Source: Diploscapter coronatus (taxonomy: Eukaryota; Nematoda; Chromadorea; Rhabditida; Rhabditidae). Taken from it: 64,000 nt of DNA. The notes under the pieces were generated by a model, which ran no database searches, was not told the origin of the DNA, and saw nothing but the letters and a program-made list of their open reading frames with translations. Positions within the stretch are counted from its first letter, which is position 1; each line of letters starts with the position of its first letter. Positions 26,265 through 36,977 of this stretch are shown in pieces. Made by a program: the position numbers and the translations under genes. The stretch lies in NCBI GenBank assembly GCA_964036155.1, contig OZ038423.1:9067249-9131248 (forward strand), in the 5' to 3' direction.

Positions 26265-28461
26265 TACTGTCATCTTCTACTGCTTACCGATTGTCCTAAC
26301 CCCTAAACACCCCTTAACCGCACGGACGTAACGGACTGATCACCTGCTTACATTTACTTACAATAATGCCTGAAAAGGTTATAAAATGACTAAAGACTTC
26401 TTCAAAAGAAGCCAAGTTCGTTCAGTTGGATCAAATGTCAACTCTATTGCAGATTCACGAAATCAAGCTTATGTTATTGTTGATGAACGATAGCTTGGAA
26501 TAAATTAAAAGAGATGCTTTTCTTTCTCCTCCTTCCCTTTGTGAACCGCGTATCTCTTTCGATTTGACGACATTTTCGTCAATTTTGTATCCGTTTTCTT
26601 AATTTTGGTGGTAATTACCGATAATTAGCCAATAAATTTCTATTAGTACCGATAGAGACAAATAAAGAAAGTGCTCATGGCGAAAATCCCGCTAATTTCG
26701 ATGAATGAACGAAGAGAATGAGGAAAATCACCAAATGAACAATTGTCTTCTATGAGCATTTCAAGTGTCAAAAGGGGGAGAGAGAAACGCGTCCTTTCTA
26801 CTTTATTTCGGTGATCGTTTACCGACAATGTTCCAGTTGCAAATTGATTGAATCCGAATGATACGAATATATTTGTAATAATCATTGTATTTATTCCAAA
26901 AATGAAATAAATATTTAATGGGTTGTAAATTTCACTACACGCATACTATTGTGTACCGAGAAGAGTTAGGATTTTGAGATAATAGGAATGCTCAAGTAGG
27001 TAAATCCATTACTCGCTCAATTGCCTGAGGACCTGCAGTTTGTCATTCAAACCTAAGCATTCTATGCTGCTTTGTTTGTGGGTAGAATCGATTATTCCTA
27101 ATTTTGAGATGCAGAAGTTTGCTGATTCATACCAAAAATGTCGCTAATTGATATTTTGATACCGTTTTTGTCGGGTAAGTGTTTTTATCTTTTCCCGATT
27201 AAAATTATCAATTCATTGAGTAAGCATTATACGTACTCTGTTCTCAAATCGACGAGACCTCTGTCCGTGCGATTCGCGCCACTCGATTTTTATCGGTACT
27301 CACGAATGGGTGCGTTGCTCCCCTTCCATTTCCTCTTGCATCAGATTGCGAAATCAGGAATGTATGAATTCAACGCGCTTGAGAGTTCGAGTTGGACTTT
27401 TTGCGAACCCCGTACATCTCTGGACACAGCTAAGAGACGGTGCATCTTTGCGAGATGGCAAAATGAAATGTCACGCAGTCGCTCGCGAGCGGCATATTGC
27501 ACAGATAAAGGTCTCGTCCATATGAAAAGTGAGGATGACTGCATGATATTATTATTCAACGAGAATAAAAATCATTAGACTACTTGATTCACTTGTAAAA
27601 AGCGCAAACTGATATGGTTCATCAGGACTTCAATCGTTGTTGCCACTTCATAAAAATATGTGGCTTGAAGTTGAAGAGTCACATAAATATAAAAGTGGAC
27701 AAAGAAAACGAGAATCTTCATCATAATTGCGATAATAGCTGATAATTGTTGAATGAAATTATCGTATTTCGACTTTTTTTTTTCTTAAATGTTTTTAGTC
27801 TTTTCATCTGTTAAATTTATTTATAAAAATTATATTGTAAAATTTTTGACCGTGAGGATATTCGTTGTTCTTTAAAAATAAGTGCATTCTAACGACAAAT
27901 ATTACGTAGCAGAAAGCACCCACTTCACAATAACTATATTTAACCTTTACGAGAATCTACTAACATTCGGATACCTTCAATTTATACAACTCTGTTAAGA
28001 TTTCGCGATTTTCGAGTATATTTCAAACATTTATGCATCCCCTCCTCAGCTTCTTGGATCCTCCTCATCCGCTTTGTGGCCCTCATATCCCATTCTTGGG
28101 TTTGATTCCCTGAATCCTCCTGGGAAGTCGAATATCAAGCCGTCTTTCTGCCGTTTTGCTGCGCGAATATTTCCTCTTTTTCCACTTTGTTTCTTTTCCT
28201 CTACTCGCTCGTTGCTTCTCCCATTCTCTCTTCCATTTCTCTTCCATTCTCTCAACATTTCAAATTATGGGCGGAGCTTATGCCCGCTAACACATTGACA
28301 AGACACTACTGTTAGATATTCCACATTTTAATTCTTGAGGATCAAACTATGCAAATTTATTCGATTCTTGGATTACCTGTGCTATAATATGTTAATTTCA
28401 CGGGTTATTTCTAATAGCTATTCATAATTTTCCAAATTGTCTTCGGGTTTTTATTTTATTG

Positions 28462-31400
28462 ATGAAGATTAGCTATTCTCAGCAGATTCTCCTACTTTTT
28501 GAATTATTCTTGACGTCGTTGACTCAGATTCCAGAAAATGCCACTACGTCGAAGGAAGCGAAAGATACCACGAATGCAACAGAACCGACGAAACGAGCTG
28601 GAGTAGGTATGTGCTTCAAATTGTTCGAAAGTTGTTCCTTTTTTCGTCTAATCAAGACATTTTCAGTCAGAAAAATGGGAACTCTTACTAAAGAACGTTT
28701 TGCACTTTTGCAATTTCCGGAACTAAAACCGCGCTGGTTGAGTTGATTTTCAGAAGTGCAGCACTTCGGGGAACACTGCATAAAGAATCAACTATTGGAT
28801 GAGAAAAAGTAGCGAAAATGTTTCAAACATTTATGCGAGGGTATATTGATGGCTGAATAGATCATTTAGCAGGAGTTAGAGAAATGCATGCAAAAGAAGC
28901 ATGCGAAGTTTCGATCACGGCTTCGAGGCATATTTCAGCATCGAAGCTAACTTTGACGTTTGCTTCAGGATTTTTAAACTTACGACATTGCGAAAACTCT
29001 AGTGAGCCGAATGAATTTTATCGATAAGATTGACTTTTAAAAGGGTAATTGGAATGGAACTAATGTCTCAAAATCTTAGATCGATAATGTTTTTAGGAGT
29101 TTTGGATTGGAAACAAAAATATGTCTTCCTCAATTGCAAATAATCGGTTGCTATTTCTTATCAGCCAGATTTGGATAGAATTTCTTTATTTTTTGAGAAA
29201 AAATGCAAGTCTGTGTTTTCCGGACGTAATTAAAGTTTGGCTCCGAAAGTGATAAAATTGGATTTTCCATTCTCTGATATTAATATAGATAGGTATAATA
29301 GGTATAACAAAAGGGCGTAATTTGGACATGCTATATGCACAAATCTTGCTCTGCATCAGCGTTGATCATCACTGGCGCACTTCACGCTGTCTTGTTAGAG
29401 AGAATGTTCATGTGACGAACTGATTTAATTTTAGTGCTTGGATTTATCCTGGAACTTTGTACTGCGTCTTCCTGAACATGAAAAGTTAAATCTTTATCCA
29501 CGTTTGTCTTCTCGATATTGAAAATGTGAATTAGTCAGTGCTCAGTCCATATCGAGAGATATATAAATGTGTAGTTTGGATAGATTATCAACATTTAGAC
29601 TTAGCATCATTGGCGCATTCATGCTTTGTCTTGGTCGGGGGAATGTGGGATGTGCATGTGTGACTGGACTGATGCAATTTGTCAGTTGCATCTCTTCAAT
29701 TCTGCGCACATTTCTCCGCTCTTCTTCGTCTTTTTAGGCAGCGATAGAAACGCGACGATGGAATAAAATGAAATTCGCTATCATTAGCATTTTATTCTCT
29801 TTCTCCGTTTCTTTCACTCTTTCATCGCGCAGCGCAAATACCCCTCGTCGGACGATGTTTCCTCTATAAAATTACTCCCAAGGGGATAATTTCATTGAAT
29901 CATTCAATGTCTGAAGCCAATTTAGATGGGCTACAACAAGGAAAATACTGAAATTTTTTTGTTGGTATGGAAAATTCACTCATTTAGAAAGTGAATATAC
30001 TATAAAAAATTGAAAATATAGGTGGCGGATAAACTTTCTAAATCTCGAATTTTGTAACTTTTCAGAAAAAAAAAGTATTTTGATATTTCGATGTTATTTC
30101 AAGAAGATCACGAATTAATCGTGCTAATTGAAACCAATTGTAATGTCGATGTGTGCCCGTTCGTTCGGATTTGCAATGAGCGTCTTTTTCCGAACCAATA
30201 TAAAATTAGTGCAGCCAAGTTTTCGGAGAAGAGAAAAATTGTCACCAGCAAGTCGTTTGTTTTTTCCTGTCGCAGCATCGAAGATTGCCCATGTCAAAGT
30301 TAAGGGAAAATTGCACGAAATGGGAGATTTGTTCGGCCAAAATTTCGTATAATTGTTGCAAAACAATACATTCTTGTTCTAAAAATAAACAAATCTGGCT
30401 CTTAAAATATGCCAGAGGGGTAATAAAATTGAGGAATGGATAGGGTCAGGTAGGAGTAAATTTAGTATCAAAGTGATAAGTTCCAGCATATTCTAAGACC
30501 CGCAAATCTGACTGAAAATTAAATAAACGAGTGATATAAATGTGAAATATGTATCTTTAGATTCGTATGAAATATTCGAAGAAGATGAAGAGCGACTTCT
30601 AATCGACCTTTTCAGAGAGTACAATTATCTAATTAGGCCTGTACAGAATGCATCTAGGTAGAATTTAAAAAATATAAAGCTAACCTTTTTATCTTTTATT
30701 TTCAAGTCCTCCAATTAATGTCGAATTTGGAGTCGCGATGATTCTTCTTATTAACGTCGTGAGTTTATTTCACTTCTTCAAATTGGATACGCTATCAATT
30801 ATGCAAAGACAATTGGTTATTTATGAAAAGAGACTTTCGTATTTTCTAAGTAAAGGATAGCTTTAAAATAGGACGAGCGGAACCAAATTCTGCACACAAA
30901 TGTATGGCTGACGATGAAATGGAACGATTTTCAACTTTCATGGAATCCTATCGAATATGGTAAGCCTATCTTCATAAAGTTAGTAGATAAGTTTTATTGA
31001 TTTCTTCCAGGAAACATTACAAATCTTCATGTCCCAGTGGCTGACCGTGTGTGGCTTCCCGACGTTGTTCTGTTTAATAAGTAGGACATTTTGGGGAAGC
31101 TACTCATTCACTAACAGAATTTTAGCGCCGATGGAAATTATGAGGCATCATTCAAGTCGAACGGGTACGTTGAATCGAATGGTGACGTAACGTGGGTGCC
31201 TCCAGCCATGTTCAAGAGCAGCTGCAGAATCGATGTGCAATGGTTTCCATTCGATGGTGAGCTCCAAGTAGTGACGAAATAGGAGTTTCATTCTAAATTC
31301 GAAGTTGATTATGATTCGTGAAGAGCTTAGAGACCAAATTTTTATTATCGAGCTTCGATTCCAAGCCTGAAAAATATGGAAAGGCCAATCTCGTCAAGAT

Positions 31401-33268
31401 TAACTTTTTCTTAATTTACCTTCCATCTCATCATAATTGATATTTCACGAATGGGACTGACTGTTTCAGAGCAATCCTGTCAACTAGTCTTCGGCTCCTG
31501 GACGTACAATTCTGACGAGGTTCGATTAGCTTTCTACAACGATGTTCGAGCAGTTCAACTCAATGATTATGAGTATAGTGGAATTTGGGACGTGATAGGT
31601 TAAATTCGATTTCTTGCAAAATTGACACTCGCCAAAATTAGATGTGCCTGGATACATCACCGAAAAGCCCGAGGAGAAGCAGAATCGTATCGTGTTCGAG
31701 ATTAAAATCCGAAGGTATTCCTACAGTTTTAGAAAAATAACCAGTTTTTTTTCAGAAAAACATTGTTCTACACAGTGATCCTGATCATTCCTACAGTTCT
31801 AATGGCATTTCTATCGGTCATGGCATTCTATCTGCCGGTTGATTCAGGAGAGAAAATCTCGCTGACAATTTCACTGCTTTTGGCATTGGTTGTGTTTTTG
31901 CTACTGGTTTCAAAGGCAAGTTTGATGTCTTTTTTCTTTAAACTACGTCTTAATTCAAGATATTGCCGCCTACGTCGAATATCCCACTAATGGGAAAATA
32001 TTTGCTGATGGCTTTCATCCTAAACACCATGGCAGTTGTGGTAATTTGTCGTTGCAATGCTTTTGAAATGAACTTTTCACGATTAGGCTACCGTCATAAT
32101 AGTCAACATCTACTTTCGGTCAGCTCAGTCGCATGAAATGCCCAACTGGGTCAAGGTAAGTTGATGGGAATTTTTGAAAGAGTTGGATTTTACAGAAATT
32201 CTTCCTCGAATTTCTACCACCGCTGCTCGCTATGAAGCGGCCCGAGCGAATTCCGATCTTCAATGGTTACTTTGTCGAGGAATACTGTGCGGCGGAAATT
32301 TTCGACGCAAGTATGGCAGCCTTTTGGAAGAAGTTATTTCATAGTGAAGTTCTCAGGTCTGGTGATGCCTTCAATGGCAGCAACAATTGTGCCGTTTCTT
32401 CAAGTCTCCGGGAAGAAAAAGAATGAAGAAGGGCATCATGAAAACTGCTCGAAATGGAAGCGGTTCACGAGAAAGATATCAAGAAAACCGAAAGAGCCTG
32501 CGAAAGTAAGCTTGCGACTTTCTTGCAGGGAAGTATCGAGAAGTCGAAATAGTTTGACTTCGAGTTTCACTTGAGAAAAGTACATTATTGATAAGTTATT
32601 GTCAAGACCAGGTTCGCTTTGAGAATAAGAGAAACTGAGTGAAGTTATAAGTCGAGTAAGTTTATTCAAAGTAATATTTTAGGTGAACATGGAGTCAGAT
32701 TCGATATCTGAAGAACTTCGTGAAATAAGGGAGAGGATGATGCAGGAACAGATCCAGCAGTTGGATGCGCAGCAACGAGGCGCTCAACATCACGCGGAAC
32801 GACAAGTTACCGTCGATAGAATTTCGAAGGAAATGAAGACTGCTGTCGAATCCATAGCCTACATCGCTGAGCATATGAAACGGCAGATGGCTCTTAAGAA
32901 GGTTGGTTTTTTTTTGCGTAAAGAAGCTAGCACTATGAATAAGCCTCTACCTTCACTTTTGATACCCACTCAAAAGTGTTGAGAATGTTTTTCTCTCCAA
33001 CTTTTTTTGACAACACCAATTTTATTAGTTTTTTTTTTAATATGATTTTTAGTCTCGCGACGACTGGAAGTACCTGAGCATGATCATCGATCGAATTCTC
33101 CTACTGGTTTTCTTCGGAGTGACTTTGGGTGGCACGATAGGAATTATCCGCTCTGCCCCACATGTGTTCGATCTCATTGACCAAGAAGAAATCATCAAGA
33201 AGTTGATGAAGAAGTACAAAACAGCCGGTCTTGAGGAAACCTTGTTGAACATGACGCACGGTTCATAA
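28462..33268 (+). CDS. Nicotinic acetylcholine receptor non-alpha subunit (UNC-29/LEV-1/ACR-2/ACR-3 group), upstream copy
   Basis: Fifteen exons: 28462-28606, 30561-30657, 30707-30758, 30872-30959, 31011-31080, 31126-31256, 31470-31598, 31642-31714, 31756-31915, 31960-32040, 32087-32155, 32196-32310, 32357-32505, 32683-32901 and 33053-33268. They give 1,794 nt (597 aa). The first exon carries a signal peptide and a Thr/Asn/Lys-rich stretch, separated from the rest by a 1.95-kb intron. Then come the ligand-binding domain ([15 protein letters not shown]), Cys-loop C184-C198, M1-M3 ([20 protein letters not shown]), a long charged loop with an acidic/Gln helix, and M4. There is no vicinal Cys pair, so it is non-alpha. 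The cation-type GEK before M2 is kept. Exon 9 ends at AAG with a GCAAGT donor, and no GT site preserves frame. It forms pentamers with alpha subunits at the cell surface. Confidence 0.92.
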
Positions 33269-33608
33269 TTATGTTCCAAGTTTTGATCATTTATTATTAT
33301 GGGTGATCGCCTATGAGTTTAGTGACAGAAAGACAATAAATTATTTCATCTTTTGTTAGCAATGAACTTTGAGATATTTTTGTAGTGCTGTTGGATTGGT
33401 TGAAAATAGATATAATTATCATGCAATTGAGATTGTACTTTTTGGTAAACATTGCAATACGATTAATTTTTTAAAATTCTTGATTGAAATAGTACTCTCG
33501 ATTGTCTTCGAAAAAATACCTAATCGAGGGTGTCTGCAAGTCCTTTTCAAAGACAATCGAGAGTACATGAAACAGCGAAAACATCAAAGACATTTCACGA
33601 TTTTTCAG
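33269..33608. other. Intercistronic region between the two non-alpha receptor genes
   Basis: 340 bp between the stop of the first subunit and the first recognised exon of the second. It holds a 75-bp inverted repeat and ends in ATTTTTCAG, a strong acceptor usable for SL2 trans-splicing or for joining a short upstream 5' exon. The short gap and same orientation fit a nematode operon, as known for acr-2/acr-3 in C. elegans. Confidence 0.5.
33492..33566. repeat. 75-bp inverted repeat with 17-bp perfect arms
   Basis: Arms GTACTCTCGATTGTCTT and AAGACAATCGAGAGTAC flank a 41-bp centre. The outer arm sequence TACTCTCGATTGTCT also occurs alone at 22861-22875, so this looks like the terminal repeat of a small dispersed (MITE-like) element. 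Confidence 0.7.
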
Positions 33609-35955
33609 TGATCGCCATCATTGTGACATCAAGATACGATGGTCAATTTACCGAAGATCGCTTGTTGAACGATTTGTTTGTTGGGTACAACAGCCTAATT
33701 CGTCCAGTACCGAATGCTAGCAGTCCTCCAATTGAAGTAAGGAATGGAATATTTACTTGAAAATATAAGTAAATTTTAGATAAGATTCTCGTTGGCATTA
33801 GTCCTGTTGATCAACATTGACGAGAAGAACCAAATCATGCACACCAACGTCTGGCCGATGATGGTATGGTAAAAGGTGCACATTCTCGACGAAAACGACA
33901 AGTTCAGAAATGGGTCGATTACCAAATGGTTTGGTCTCCACACATGTATGACGGAATAAAGACTATCCGAGTTCCTCCTGATAAAGTCTGGCTTCCAGAC
34001 ATAGTGCTATTTAACAAGTTTATTTTGAAATTAAAAGAATAATCATGAAGTTCTAAAAATACTTAGCGCCGACGGGAACTATTTGGTTTCATTTCTGTCA
34101 AATGTCGTGGTCGAACATACGGGTGAAATGCTGTGGATACCACCCGCCGTATATCACAGCAGCTGTATTATCGATGTTGAATATTTCCCAGTTAGTCAAG
34201 AAAAAATAAAACATTGCGAAGTTCGATCAGTTCTAGACAAACATTTGAAAACGCGTAATTTTTTAAACTTTTTTACTGACACGATTCTCCCAAAACCGTG
34301 AAAAACTGGTAAAAGAATATCTGTTTCTAGTTTGACGAGCAAACATGCAGCATGACGTTTGGGAGTTGGACGTACGATATGAATGAGATTGTAATTAACT
34401 TTTCCGATGGAAAGCAGCAAATTGAGTTGAATGACTATTCTATAAGCGGAATTTGGGATTTGCTCGAGGGACCAGCAGTACTGGCTAAAGGAAGATCGAA
34501 GATTAGCTACAATATCAGAATCAAACGGTAAAATGATAAGGAAACAAAGAGAAAAATTATATTTTCCAGAAAGACTCTATTTTACACCGTAATCTTGATA
34601 ATGCCTACAGTAACGATGGCGTTCTTATCGATGATTGTATTCTATCTGCCAGCCGAATCGAACGAGAAGATCACTTTAGCGATCAGTATTTTACTTGCTC
34701 TAGTAGTTTTCCTGCTGCTCGTTTCGAAGGTAAGAATGTTGAATCGAGAAGACAAATTTTTGAGGCTCTTAGATTTTGCCCCCTACTTCGTCAAGTATTC
34801 CCCTAATGGCAAAGTATCTTCTCCTAACTTTTATCATGAATATGATAACGATTGTGGCAAGTGAGGTTGGATAATTATTGGAGGATTAGCTGTTTTAGAT
34901 ATCCGTAGTAATAATCAACGTGTATTTCCGTGGTCCTGCAACTCATACGATGCCTAATTGGATGCGGACCGTATTTTTAAAGGCACCAATTGAAAGTTTA
35001 GAAGAAAAACGAAACTAGGTTCAGTATCTGCCAATTTTGTTGGTTATGAAGCGGTTGGAGTCGACGGAAATGGAAATAACTCGAAAGAGGCGCGAAAAAC
35101 AAGAAAAACGAAGCATGAAAGCTGCATTGCGGGCGGCGTTGAGAAAACCGACGGCGAAAATCGCAGAATTCGGAAAACCGGCGAAGGTTAGTGATTCTTT
35201 TTATTTCCAAAATGTTGTTTGTGCTTTTTTTATTTCCCCAACTTGCTAAAAGCTTTATTTGTATTTTCGATGTAAAATTATATTTTTGTTTTCATTTTTT
35301 TCTTGCTTTATGTTTTTTTTTTTATAAAATTAGTCGGTGAAAATATAGATTTTGCGGGAAGAACGCAAAAATGAATAACAAAATAGGAAAAGTGAGAAAT
35401 TCAAAAAAGTGCCTGTACTCAATGAAAGAGCGTGAAGAATGAAGAGAAGAGAAAGACAAAGGGCAAAAGAGAAACAACGTGTCGCGTTGTAGAAATTTTG
35501 CATTTTTACTTCTTCCAAAAGCTTATTTCCAGGAACAGCGGCCCAGTGATTCGAAAATTTCAACGATCGAGGAATCGATTGAATCGAAAACGACATTGTC
35601 CGATGAAGCGAGCAAAGCGATCGAAGCCATTGAATACATCACGAAGCATCTGACGCAAGATAATCACTACAAAAGGGTGAGAAATATGAAAGTAAATTAT
35701 TCTTCTGAAAGATGTAATATTGCAGGCTCGAGATGAATGGAAATACGTGTCAGTCGTCATCGACAGATTACTATTATACATCTTCTTTGGAGGTAGGAAA
35801 AATCTACTCATTTTTCCTCGTAAAATACCATTTTAGTTACTACCGGAGGCACAATAGGCATATTTTTCTCTGCTCCAAATGTCTTCGAATTCGTAAACCA
35901 AACAGAAATCATTGAGAACCTCAAGAAATCAGCTACTTTGACTCAATTATCGTAG
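33609..35955 (+). CDS. Nicotinic acetylcholine receptor non-alpha subunit, downstream tandem copy (5' exon uncertain)
   Basis: Exons 33609-33736, 33780-33863, 33908-34017, 34067-34190, 34331-34527, 34570-34729, 34773-34856, 34899-34982, 35025-35186, 35533-35676, 35726-35792 and 35837-35955 give 486 codons. The first exon has no in-frame ATG and starts within a hydrophobic signal-like stretch ([11 protein letters not shown]), so a short 5' exon is missing. Features: [15 protein letters not shown], Cys-loop ([17 protein letters not shown]), M2 with [20 protein letters not shown], a basic loop ([16 protein letters not shown]) and M4, ending TQLS. It has no vicinal cysteines, so it is a non-alpha subunit and a close paralogue of the upstream gene. 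Exon 34773-34856 ends in a GCAAGT donor; exon 34899-34982 either uses GCACCA or, with GT at 34971, loses four conserved residues. Likely co-transcribed with its neighbour. Confidence 0.9.
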
Positions 35956-36113
35956 ATTTTCGTGCTGTTTTTTTTTTTTTTTTAATTCCTTGGCAAATAT
36001 CCGACTTTATTTAAAATGAAAATAAAAGCTAACAATACATGATCCGTTTCATAGGTGGGGTACGAGATAGTGAATTCCACAACAGTCATTCGATGTAAAG
36101 AGGTTGGTCTTTT

Positions 36114-36695
36114 TCAATGGAAGCTCTTGGTTGCACAAATGTGCAGGATCTGAACGAGTAGAGTGATAGCGCTGAAATTGTATCTTCATTTTGTTGGCAC
36201 ACGAAAAAATAACCTCGCTCCAGCGATCAGGCCGGGTGGCATGAATTTTCCGGATCTCTGGTATCTCTTCCACATCGTGTAGCCAAGACCGCCGGAAACC
36301 ACTGAATAGAAAACAAAGTTGATGATCAGAAATTTTGAGCCTACGAGAAACAACGAGAGACTTGAATGGAAGCATGTGCAAAGTGAAGAATGCCACGATC
36401 ATACCGCTTCCAAGGCCGGCTGCCAAAGACGGAACGGACTCTACAAATTAACTAGCTTGGTCGCTTTAGATAATAGGTCGGTAGGTAAGAGTATATTTTG
36501 GGAACTGACAATTTGCATTAAACTTTGCTTTGCTGATCTGAATCAATGAGTTGACATTCAAGGCTCAGCCATTCACTCTCGCGAAAACTAGACACGATCC
36601 TAATAATTAGTCTTACTGGCTTTGATATATCCAATGATCCCTCCAGCAGCAAGCAATCCAGCGTAAGCCAAATTCACCGTGTTCACATCCGGCAT
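36114..36695 (-). CDS. TMEM14 family small membrane protein
   Basis: Exons 36695-36617, 36440-36345, 36301-36214 and 36171-36114 give 106 aa with all phases matching. The sequence MPDVNTVNLAYAGLLAAGGI, the GYIKAKSVPSLAAGLGSG stretch, the GGLGYTMWKRYQRSGKFMPP motif and the PGLIAGAS turn are typical TMEM14. Three to four short hydrophobic helices span nearly the whole protein; length is normal for the family. In vertebrates TMEM14C is a mitochondrial inner-membrane protein needed for porphyrin transport in heme synthesis. C. elegans is a heme auxotroph, so that role should not be assumed here. It is divergent from the TRAF gene. Confidence 0.92.
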
Positions 36696-36977
36696 TTTCC
36701 TGAAAAAATCCTACAAAATGTTTGAGTTAATTTTCTCGACGTGAAATAAATCATGAATTTAGTGCGAATTTTGCGGTTACTTGGAGATCAGAAAAAAATT
36801 ACGTCAAAATCAAAGAATTCAGATAGTGTAGGGGGCGAGTAGCTAAGAGACAGGAGAGGCGGAAAATTGAGGAAATAAAGTCATGACGATGCATTCATTT
36901 AGACAAGAATCAATGGTTGTTGTCTGATCTCAATTTTCGATTTTAATAACTTGTTAGAGCACGGTTTCAGGATAAAG
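36696..36977. promoter_or_regulatory. Bidirectional promoter region between TMEM14 and TRAF genes
   Basis: 282 bp separate the two divergent start codons, so promoters of both genes must lie here or within introns. On the plus side ACGGTTTCAG (36961-36970) is a good acceptor 7 nt before the TRAF ATG, suggesting spliced-leader addition. No TATA box was evident. Confidence 0.5.

Noticed and set aside
27138..27578. 146-codon frame on the plus strand
   Set aside because: No ATG context, signal, domain or splice partners. The composition (Arg/Ser/Cys) fits a chance opening in moderately GC-rich DNA.
29768..29869. Signal-peptide-like 33-aa frame ([20 protein letters not shown]) in the first intron of the upstream non-alpha gene
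   Set aside because: It could be an alternative first exon, but it has no donor in the right phase and ends in a stop. Left as an unproven small ORF.
33423..33446. Possible first exon MQLRLYFL for the downstream non-alpha gene
   Set aside because: It would complete a good signal peptide, but its GTAAAC donor is phase 0 while the 33609 exon needs phase 1. Only a weak acceptor at about 33591 would fit.
34971..34982. GT donor (ACC|GTATTT) for the M3-end exon of the downstream non-alpha gene
   Set aside because: It keeps frame but deletes VFLK from a well-conserved segment after M3. The GC donor at 34983 preserves family length, although its sequence is weak. RNA data should decide.
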